Below, one piece after another: positions 1 to 5,172 of a DNA stretch of 7,952 bases. The stretch's first letter is position 1. Each line of letters begins with the position of its first letter. Under the pieces are notes generated by a model. The model was not told the origin of the DNA and did not search any database. It worked only from the letters and a program-made list of their open reading frames with translations. Source of the stretch: Spirulina sp. DLM2.Bin59 (GTDB taxonomy: Bacteria; Cyanobacteriota; Cyanobacteriia; Cyanobacteriales; Spirulinaceae); contig RECT01000176.1 of NCBI GenBank assembly GCA_007693875.1, positions 1 to 7,952 of the forward strand. The letters are read 5' to 3'. A program made the position numbers and the translations under genes.

Positions 1-22
1 GGCCAACGGTGGCGCAACTGTC

Positions 23-1006
23 TTAAGCTTCGATCTGTTCTTGGAATTGGCCCATTTGGCGAAACTTCTGATAGCGACTGCCTTGGCGTTCTGCCGGGGT
101 CATGGCGAGGAGGACTTCTAGGTGTTGGAGGAGACTGGTTTTCAAGCTTTGGGCCGCCGCGAGGGGGTCAGCATGGGCCCCGCTGGCGGGTTCGGGGATA
201 ATTTCGTCCAAAATGCCCAGGTTTTTCAGGTCTAAGGCGGTGATTTTGAGGGCGGCGGCAGCTTGGGGGGCCTTGGCGGCATCTTTCCAGAGGATGGCGG
301 CGCAGGCTTCGGGGGTGGCGACGGTGTAGACGGCATGCTCAAACATGAGGATGCGATCGCCCACGCCAATGCCCAAGGCTCCCCCGGAACCCCCTTCGCC
401 AATCACCGTACATAGAATCGGCACATCAAAACTAAACATTTCCCGGAGGTTATAGGCGATCGCCTCCCCCTGCCCCAACTTCTCCGCCTCCAACCCCGCC
501 CAGGCTCCGGGGGTATCAATGAACGTTAAAATCGGCATGCCAAAGCGATTGGCATGCTCCATTAAACGCAACGCCTTCCGATAGCCCCCCGGTGAAGCCA
601 TGCCAAAATTACGCAACACATTATCCTTCGTATCCCGTCCCTTTTGATGCCCCAACATCACCACCGGCATCCCCCCCAAGCGGGCCACCCCCCCCACCAG
701 GGCAGGATCATCACTGCCGCCGCGATCGCCATGGAGCTCCACCCATTCATCACACATCGCCTGGATATAGTCCAAGGTAGAAGGGCGGCGGGGGTGGCGA
801 GCCAACTGCAACCGCTGGGCAGGGGTGAGGCTACTAAAAATTTCCTGGCGCAATTGTTCTGCTTTCGCCTCCAACTCCCGGATCTGGTCAGAAACATCGA
901 CGTTATTTTCCCGCGCTAGTTCACGAATTTGTTCAATCCGCGACTCTAACTCACAGAGGGGCTTTTCAAAGGTTAAAAGAAACGGACGATTTTTAGAAGC
1001 ACTCAT
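23..1006 (-). CDS. accA: Acetyl-CoA carboxylase, carboxyltransferase subunit alpha
   Basis: This 327-residue protein is the alpha subunit of the carboxyltransferase half of acetyl-CoA carboxylase. With AccD it moves the carboxyl group from carboxybiotin-BCCP to acetyl-CoA, giving malonyl-CoA for fatty acid synthesis in the cytosol. The N-terminal helical part (about 10-70) carries the family signature ARHPRRPSTLDYI. The crotonase-like core follows, with HGDRGG, GHQKGRDTKDN, FIDTPGAWAG and the glycine-rich oxyanion stretch GEGGSGGALGIGVGDR; VATPEACAAILWKDA lies near the C-terminal end of the core. Length fits the family (E. coli about 319). The start ATG at 1006 gives an N-terminus (SASKNRPFLLTFEKPL) like other cyanobacterial AccA, although no Shine-Dalgarno sequence precedes it. 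It lies 68 nt after aar on the same strand with no clear promoter or terminator between, so it is probably read with aar at least in part. The stop is 22 nt from the window edge, so its terminator is not visible. Confidence 0.98.
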   Translation of the reverse strand: MSASKNRPFLLTFEKPLCELESRIEQIRELARENNVDVSDQIRELEAKAEQLRQEIFSSLTPAQRLQLARHPRRPSTLDYIQAMCDEWVELHGDRGGSDDPALVGGVARLGGMPVVMLGHQKGRDTKDNVLRNFGMASPGGYRKALRLMEHANRFGMPILTFIDTPGAWAGLEAEKLGQGEAIAYNLREMFSFDVPILCTVIGEGGSGGALGIGVGDRILMFEHAVYTVATPEACAAILWKDAAKAPQAAAALKITALDLKNLGILDEIIPEPASGAHADPLAAAQSLKTSLLQHLEVLLAMTPAERQGSRYQKFRQMGQFQEQIEA

Positions 1007-1074
1007 AACAGGGGATGGACGGCTGGATAATGCAAGACAGAACTAGGGATGATCCCCCACAGAGACCATCAAAA

Positions 1075-2097
1075 TCAGTGAAGCAGTAAAGGTCGGAAAC
1101 CATGCTTGAGGGAAGCCGCGCCAATTTGCTCCATTTTCTCCAGCGTAATGTGGTTACGTCCCCAGGAGAAATTTGTGTGCCACTGCTCAAACTCCAACAG
1201 CATTGCCTCGGCAAAACAAGCAAACAGCGGTTGGCCGGCCACCGACATATCCGCCCAACTCATAAAGCGGAAATCCATTTCAATTTCATGCTCCACCAAG
1301 CCACCTTTTAAGAAATGCACCCCTTCCTGAGCCACCATCCGATCCAAATTTTTAGGATAGCCGCCATCAATTAACAAACAGGGCTTCTTCAAAGGAATGC
1401 CACTGATATCCACCCCACGGGGCATGCTCGCCACCCAAACGACAATATCTGCCAAGGGGAGCGCTTCCTCCAAATCCATAATCTTGCCCCGCCCCAACTC
1501 ACTTTGGAGCTCATTGAGCCGGTCACGGTTCCGAGCAATCAGGAGCAGATCCTGGACATTGGTGTGACGATCCAACCAACGACAGACGGCGCTGCCAATA
1601 TCCCCCGTTGCCCCACAGACCGCCACCGTTGCCTGAGCCAGATCAATCCCCAACTCTGGGCCACAAATTTCCAGTTGACGGCAAATAATGTAAGCGGTGT
1701 GGGTGTTGCCGGTGGTGAATCGGGTAAAGTCCAGTTCTACGTTACGAACTTGTTTATTTTGACTGAGATTAAAATTTTCAAAAATAACGGAGGAAAATCC
1801 CCCCAATGCCGTGATATTTAGTCCCTCTTTTTGGGCGGTGGCCATGGCATTGAGCACTTTCCGAATCGCTGATTTAATCCGCCGCTGCGCCAGCATCTCT
1901 GGCAAAAAGCAAGATTCGATGTATTTTCCCTCAATCACCTGTCCTGTCAGGCTGGTGATTTTGACATGATCAATGATTTGCGGCGGAGCAGAGCACCAAA
2001 AATCCAGACCTTGGTTGCCGTATTCGGTGTAACCAAGCTCATGGGCTTTGCCTTGAGCGTGTTCGAGATTCGTCAAGTGACCGATAAGACCAAACAT
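1075..2097 (-). CDS. aar: Long-chain acyl-[acyl-carrier-protein] reductase (fatty aldehyde forming)
   Basis: This 340-residue enzyme reduces C16/C18 acyl-ACP with NADPH to the fatty aldehyde, the first step of cyanobacterial alkane synthesis. The start MFGLIGHLT and the whole length match Synechocystis and S. elongatus AAR as I remember them (about 340). The N-terminal acyl-binding part is at about 1-130. The Rossmann NADPH-binding motif GATGDIG is at 162-168. IDGGYPKN is at 243-250, and LFACFAE places the catalytic cysteine at position 294, the residue that forms the acyl-thioester intermediate in the family. Ado, which takes the aldehyde, lies just upstream, and accA follows. The start codon has no Shine-Dalgarno sequence. 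Instead a stable hairpin with a U run ends 14 nt before the ATG (see the leader features), so expression may be controlled there. There is no truncation or missing key residue. Confidence 0.98.
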   Translation of the reverse strand: MFGLIGHLTNLEHAQGKAHELGYTEYGNQGLDFWCSAPPQIIDHVKITSLTGQVIEGKYIESCFLPEMLAQRRIKSAIRKVLNAMATAQKEGLNITALGGFSSVIFENFNLSQNKQVRNVELDFTRFTTGNTHTAYIICRQLEICGPELGIDLAQATVAVCGATGDIGSAVCRWLDRHTNVQDLLLIARNRDRLNELQSELGRGKIMDLEEALPLADIVVWVASMPRGVDISGIPLKKPCLLIDGGYPKNLDRMVAQEGVHFLKGGLVEHEIEMDFRFMSWADMSVAGQPLFACFAEAMLLEFEQWHTNFSWGRNHITLEKMEQIGAASLKHGFRPLLLH

Positions 2098-2111
2098 GGG
2101 CAGTTGTTAAG

Positions 2112-2132
2112 AAAAAGCTCGTCGTAACGAGC
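2112..2132 (-). terminator. Terminator-like hairpin in the aar leader (possible attenuator)
   Basis: Reading the minus strand, GCTCGT, loop TACG, ACGAGC form a perfect 6-bp stem (2117-2122 with 2127-2132), directly followed by TTTTT (2112-2116). A UACG loop is of the UNCG class, known to be unusually stable. A GC-containing stem plus a U run is the form of an intrinsic terminator, but it sits 14 nt before the aar ATG and not after a gene. It could therefore be an attenuator, the 3' end of a leader-derived small RNA, or a structure that affects ribosome access to aar. The stem is short, so efficient termination is not certain. Confidence 0.5.
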
Positions 2133-2159
2133 GATAAATGTGATCAGGAGATGTATTCC

Positions 2160-2237
2160 CTAGCGAAAAAATGCCAGGGCTGAGCGGATCAAGGAATGTT
2201 CCCAAGGGGTGCGACCCAGATTACCCTCTAGGATCAT
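2160..2237 (-). CDS. Possible 25-codon leader ORF upstream of aar
   Basis: The frame starts with ATG at 2237 and stops with TAG at 2160-2162. It encodes 25 residues beginning MILEGNLGRTPW and ending SALAFFR. A GGAG Shine-Dalgarno sequence lies 7 nt before the ATG (2245-2248), which is better than the site of aar itself. It lies inside the predicted aar leader, after the TATAAT promoter and before the UACG hairpin. The GGAG can pair with CTCC on the far side of a small hairpin (2245-2249 with 2261-2265), so its translation could be regulated. I do not recognise the peptide. An ORF of this size can arise by chance; only the Shine-Dalgarno spacing and the position in the leader support it. Confidence 0.3.
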   Translation of the reverse strand: MILEGNLGRTPWEHSLIRSALAFFR

Positions 2238-2308
2238 ATGTTGACTCCGTTGGGACTGCCCGGAGGATCTCCCTGGAAGCGGCTGGGCTTGTGGCTGAGA
2301 TGTCTGAC

Positions 2309-2339
2309 ATTATACTTGAGGATGGACCTTGCCTCTCAA
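2309..2339 (-). promoter_or_regulatory. Predicted promoter of aar
   Basis: On the minus strand a perfect TATAAT -10 box (2309-2314) is preceded by TTGAGA (2334-2339, 5 of 6 to TTGACA) with a spacer of 19 nt, somewhat longer than the ideal 17. Transcription would begin near 2302, leaving a leader of about 205 nt before the aar ATG. The -35 box lies at the end of the ado terminator, so the two units are arranged back to back. This would let aar and accA be transcribed independently of ado. Confidence 0.6.
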
Positions 2340-2370
2340 AACAATGAGCCTACCGATGTGGCAGGCTCAT
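2338..2370 (-). terminator. Rho-independent terminator of ado
   Basis: ATGAGCCT and AGGCTCAT (arms 2344-2351 and 2363-2370) form a perfect 8-bp stem. After one mismatch it is extended by CC/GG (2353-2354 with 2360-2361) around a 5-nt loop. On the minus strand the hairpin is followed by TTGTTTT. It begins 19 nt after the ado stop codon, which is the expected place for the end of the ado transcript. Confidence 0.8.
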
Positions 2371-2389
2371 GGTCATTACAGACCCCAGT

Positions 2390-3085
2390 CTAAGCTGCGG
2401 TTAAACCGTAGGCGGACATTTTCATGATGTCACGGGTGGTAAAGCCGATGTTGGCAAGGGCTTCACCGTAGCTGATCATGAAGTCTTCAACGAGGGCCTC
2501 TTTTTCCATACCAAGGACGGCGGCGTCCTTTTCGACCTGGTTGAGCATTTTCCAAACGATCGGCAGGTTGGCTTTATTCGCCACTTCGAGTTCAGCTTTG
2601 GCTTCTTCAAAATGGGCGTTGAGCCAGACTTCGCCAAAATTGAGGTGCTTGTACTCGTCTTTGACGACCCCTTCGGTGATTTTGCGGGCAAAGGGATCGG
2701 CGACCGGGATATAGATGTTGTAGGCAGCGATCGCAAAGGCTTCGATAATCAAGGATTGGATAAGGAAGCAGGTGACAATGTTGCCTTGTTCGTAGGCGGT
2801 TTTAAAGTTGCCATGGAGTTGGGCAAAATATTCCCGAGCAAATTCCATATCTGGGGTGACATCCAGATTCCTGCCACAGGACTGAAACCCTTTCATGTGG
2901 CGGTTCTCCATTTTTGCCAGCTTGATCAGCTCCTCTTTGTAATCTGGGAGCATTTCCCCCATGGCAAGGTAGTTGTTGTAGGCTTCCTCTTCGCCCTCAA
3001 TGACAATGGCGTTAATACGGCTGTAGGCGTTTTTGTACGCTTCACTCGTAAAGTCTAGTTCAGGACGGACGGCGAGTTCCTGCAT
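2390..3085 (-). CDS. ado: Aldehyde-deformylating oxygenase (alkane synthase)
   Basis: This ferritin-like di-iron enzyme converts fatty aldehydes, with O2 and four electrons (ferredoxin is the usual donor), to an alkane one carbon shorter plus formate. All six metal ligands of the family are present: E32, E60 and H63 (in KMENRH), E115 (in LIIEAF), E144 and H147 (in DEYKH). The helical segment ending in AIAAYNIYIPVADPFARKI is intact, and the C-terminus MSAYGLTAA is typical. I chose the ATG at 3085. It gives 231 residues, the standard family length, begins MQELAVRPELDF, and has GGAGA 10 nt upstream. A further in-frame ATG at 3124 would add 13 residues but lacks a ribosome site and matches nothing I know of the family. 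The aar gene follows but is separated by a terminator and a new promoter. K146, next to ligand H147, and F107 look uncommon compared with the homologues I remember. Confidence 0.98.
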   Translation of the reverse strand: MQELAVRPELDFTSEAYKNAYSRINAIVIEGEEEAYNNYLAMGEMLPDYKEELIKLAKMENRHMKGFQSCGRNLDVTPDMEFAREYFAQLHGNFKTAYEQGNIVTCFLIQSLIIEAFAIAAYNIYIPVADPFARKITEGVVKDEYKHLNFGEVWLNAHFEEAKAELEVANKANLPIVWKMLNQVEKDAAVLGMEKEALVEDFMISYGEALANIGFTTRDIMKMSAYGLTAA

Positions 3086-3218
3086 CAGTGGGTTGTCTCC
3101 TAGTGATTGGACATTGGTCTCCATCCTAACGCTTGGTTCAGATGGGGGGGTGATTGCGACTGAAAAGACAGTGGCTAGAGGGGAACATCACCCTAGCTCA
3201 GAAAGTTCTCTTTTATTA

Positions 3219-3247
3219 GGTATAGGGTAACGATTCCAGTTTAACAA
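3219..3247 (-). promoter_or_regulatory. Candidate promoter of ado
   Basis: On the minus strand TTGTTA (3242-3247) and TATACC (3219-3224) are separated by exactly 17 nt. The -10 box matches TATAAT at only 4 of 6 positions; an overlapping TAATAA at 3213-3218 is an alternative. The sequence upstream (about 3245-3315) is strongly AT-rich, as expected of an UP-element-like region before a well-expressed gene. The leader to the ATG at 3085 would be about 125 nt. The remaining part of the 290-bp gap (about 3264-3375) holds no gene or RNA that I can see. Confidence 0.35.
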
Positions 3248-3263
3248 CTAAAATGTTGCTTAA
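3241..3263. repeat. Imperfect palindrome over the candidate ado -35 box
   Basis: TTAACAAC (3241-3248) and GTTG-C-TTAA (3255-3263) form an 8-bp inverted repeat with one unpaired C, separated by 6 nt (TAAAAT). It covers the proposed -35 element of ado, so it could be an operator for a repressor or activator. It is AT-rich, and chance occurrence in such DNA is possible. Confidence 0.35.
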
Positions 3264-3375
3264 CGGGAAATAAATTATCTAAATTTTCTTTCCTACAAGT
3301 ATTGCTTATCGTTATTGACCCAGACACCGCTCAACAACGGCTGGCAAACCTTCACAAATCTTCACGCCACCCCAA

Positions 3376-3561
3376 TCAACGGGTGATACTGCGGATCGCG
3401 TAGCCGATGACAATGCCAATCACCATGGCCCACACCTGCCCCGATTCTATAAAATTCTGAAACCCTGATTGGATCTGTCCCAGCACGTCAGGATCACTGA
3501 CGGCTTGGGCCAATAGCCCAGGGGTAACGGGCCATAGCCCCGCCAGGATTATGTCTTGCAT
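3376..3561 (-). CDS. Small single-pass membrane protein, unknown function
   Basis: This 61-residue protein has an N-terminal part (1-40, MQDIILAGLWPVTPGLLAQA at its start) and one clear membrane segment near 42-57 (QVWAMVIGIVIGYAIRS) with arginines just after it. The ATG at 3561 is preferred over an in-frame TTG at 3567 because GGGAG lies 7 nt before the ATG, whereas the TTG would be almost on top of it. The gene begins 47 nt after the phosphatase stop codon on the same strand with no terminator between, so it is probably the second gene of that transcript. I do not recognise a named family. The good ribosome site and the coherent membrane segment make a real gene likely. Confidence 0.7.
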   Translation of the reverse strand: MQDIILAGLWPVTPGLLAQAVSDPDVLGQIQSGFQNFIESGQVWAMVIGIVIGYAIRSITR

Positions 3562-3608
3562 TGGCAATCTCCCAACCTTTCAAAACCACATTGGGGGCCA
3601 TTGTACCG

Positions 3609-4994
3609 TTAGTCCACCTGTAAAACGACAAGGGTCATGTCATCGCCATAGGTTTCTCCCTTGCCCACAAAGGTGGCGACTTCCCCGAAGAGGTGATCAA
3701 GGATGGATTGGGAGTGATAGCCCTGCTCACAGGCCCATTCAAAGGCTTCGTTAAACCGCTCCTCATCAAAGCGATCGCCCGCTTGGTTCATGGCATCGGT
3801 AAACCCATCGGTGAAGTAAACCACCGTATCCCCTGAGGCCAGTTGGATTTCGGCATCTTCATAGACCGAATCAATATCGAGGCCGATCAGCATCCCCCAA
3901 GTATCCAGTTTAAGGAGCGATCGCGTTGCTGCCTGCCATAACAGGGGGGGGTGGTGGGCGGCATTGGTGTAGGAGAGCATTTGGGTTTTCGGATTGTATT
4001 CCGAATAAAACAACGTCAGGAAACGGTGGGAATTTTCCAGATCCGCATACATAACCTGATTGAGGTGTTGGACAATTTGCGCCGGGCTATGGCGGTTCAG
4101 CACCTCCGCCCGCAGCATTCCCCGCGTCATCGTCATAATTAACCCCGCCGGTACGCCTTTGCCCATCACATCCCCAATCACAATCCCCCAGGGACAGGCG
4201 GGGAGGACGGTATTTTCGCCGCTAAATTGGGCGTAGGTGGTGGGGATAAAGTCGTAATAATCGCCGCCGACGCGGTTGGCAGTTTTGCAACTGGCGGCTA
4301 AATTCACACCCCAGATCATGGGACAGTGGCGGGGGAGGAGATGGTCTTGGATTTCCGAGGCAATTTCTAGCTCGCGGTCGAGGCGTTCCTTTTGCCGCAG
4401 GGCATTGGTCATTTCCTGGTTGGCGATCGCCACCGCCGTTTGATCCGCCACCAACTGCACCAACTTCCGCCGCGTTCCCGTCCAGCCATAGTCCAGATCA
4501 TCACTAAAAATATAGAGCCGGCCCCGCTCCTGATTTTTAATCAAAATGGGCGTGCCGAATAATTGCACCTTTTCCCCCAGATGATCCTGGAGGTGCTGAT
4601 CCAAAATCCCCGGCTGAAATCCCCCTGCACCGGCCTCACGTTGGCTCATCTGCCGGGTGGCGGTTTCGAGGGCGCGGCGGATATCGGTACAGGCATGGCC
4701 CTCCTGGCAATGGAGCTGCTCTAACCGGGGCTGACCATCGGGACGTAATAAAACCAACGCCCCTCCATCGGCATCCGTGACCCTTGCCGCCATTAAGGGG
4801 ACAATTTCTAAAAATTGATTGAGGTTATTAAAACTCCGCAGCGCAAAGCCGAGAGAACTGAGCAGGTTTTGAATGCGGTTTTGCTCACGGTTTAGACGGG
4901 CGACTACCTCCTTGAGGCCAGCAACTGCCGTGGCCTCAGCACGGGTTGAGGCCAGGTCAGGATTGGAGGGATGGGGAAGCGGTGCGGCCGTCAT
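3609..4994 (-). CDS. GAF-domain PP2C/SpoIIE-type serine phosphatase (RsbU-like)
   Basis: This 461-residue soluble protein is a sensor phosphatase. A possible coiled coil at about 25-45 leads into a GAF-like sensor domain (about 45-195), and a linker helix carries ELEIASEIQDHLLP (208-221), typical of RsbU/SpoIIE proteins. The phosphatase domain has GGDYYD (243-248), GDVMGKG (274-280), NAAHHPPLL (344-352), YFTDGFTDAMN (393-403) and GDDMTLVVL (450-458). These contain the acidic metal-binding residues, so it should be active. Family members dephosphorylate anti-sigma-factor antagonists in partner-switching stress pathways; no anti-sigma factor or antagonist is encoded in this window. Synechocystis slr2031 is a possible relative, but I cannot verify orthology. 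No Shine-Dalgarno sequence precedes the ATG at 4994. A promoter lies just after ftsY, and a small membrane protein gene follows in the same direction. Eight consecutive C in the coding strand (3944-3951) encode the HHPPLL region. Confidence 0.93.
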   Translation of the reverse strand: MTAAPLPHPSNPDLASTRAEATAVAGLKEVVARLNREQNRIQNLLSSLGFALRSFNNLNQFLEIVPLMAARVTDADGGALVLLRPDGQPRLEQLHCQEGHACTDIRRALETATRQMSQREAGAGGFQPGILDQHLQDHLGEKVQLFGTPILIKNQERGRLYIFSDDLDYGWTGTRRKLVQLVADQTAVAIANQEMTNALRQKERLDRELEIASEIQDHLLPRHCPMIWGVNLAASCKTANRVGGDYYDFIPTTYAQFSGENTVLPACPWGIVIGDVMGKGVPAGLIMTMTRGMLRAEVLNRHSPAQIVQHLNQVMYADLENSHRFLTLFYSEYNPKTQMLSYTNAAHHPPLLWQAATRSLLKLDTWGMLIGLDIDSVYEDAEIQLASGDTVVYFTDGFTDAMNQAGDRFDEERFNEAFEWACEQGYHSQSILDHLFGEVATFVGKGETYGDDMTLVVLQVD

Positions 4995-5022
4995 TACTGG
5001 GGTTACGTTCGCAAAAAGTGCG

Positions 5023-5050
5023 GGATGAGGGGTCTAGGATGAGGGATCTA
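5023..5050. repeat. 14-bp tandem repeat, two copies
   Basis: GGATGAGGGGTCTA (5023-5036) is followed directly by GGATGAGGGATCTA (5037-5050), differing at one position. It lies in the predicted untranslated leader of the phosphatase gene, 29 nt before its start codon. It could be a local duplication or a protein-binding pair; the sequence does not decide. Confidence 0.85.
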
Positions 5051-5068
5051 ACAATGCTTTGAACTTGG

Positions 5069-5084
5069 GCTTGGCAAACCAAGC
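5069..5084. repeat. Perfect 6-bp inverted repeat (leader hairpin)
   Basis: GCTTGG, loop CAAA, CCAAGC form a perfect stem between the phosphatase promoter and its start codon. No U run follows on either strand, so it is not a terminator. It would form in the phosphatase leader RNA. Confidence 0.6.
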
Positions 5085-5131
5085 GGGTTGGTGGCTTGAA
5101 GTTGGCAGCCAGAGACAAGGTAGTCTCAAAA

Positions 5132-5160
5132 TCAATAGCATTGTCTGACTTTTTTGTCAA
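5132..5160 (-). promoter_or_regulatory. Candidate promoter of the phosphatase gene
   Basis: A perfect TTGACA (5155-5160) lies 12 nt after the ftsY stop codon, and TATTGA (5132-5137) follows with a 17-nt spacer. The -10 box is weak (3 of 6). The -35 box is part of an imperfect inverted repeat, TTGT-C-TGAC and GTCAACAA (5141-5163) around six T, which could be an operator. The predicted leader is about 130 nt. No convincing terminator follows ftsY, so read-through from ftsY is also possible. Confidence 0.4.
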
Positions 5161-5172
5161 CAATTTTGGCAG

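Noticed and set aside
2..13. Hairpin GCCA/TGGC after accA as a terminator
   Set aside because: Only 4 bp are visible and the window ends there, so stem extension and U run cannot be judged.
1007..1074. Separate promoter for accA in the aar-accA spacer
   Set aside because: No -35/-10 pair with acceptable boxes and spacing on the minus strand; CATTAT near the middle lacks a partner.
2612..3058. 148-residue plus-strand frame opposite ado
   Set aside because: Antisense shadow of a well-identified gene; no recognisable protein.
4957..5163. Minus-strand 68-residue frame over the ftsY-phosphatase spacer
   Set aside because: It begins with TTG inside the candidate promoter, spans the tandem repeat and overlaps the phosphatase start in another frame; no ribosome site.
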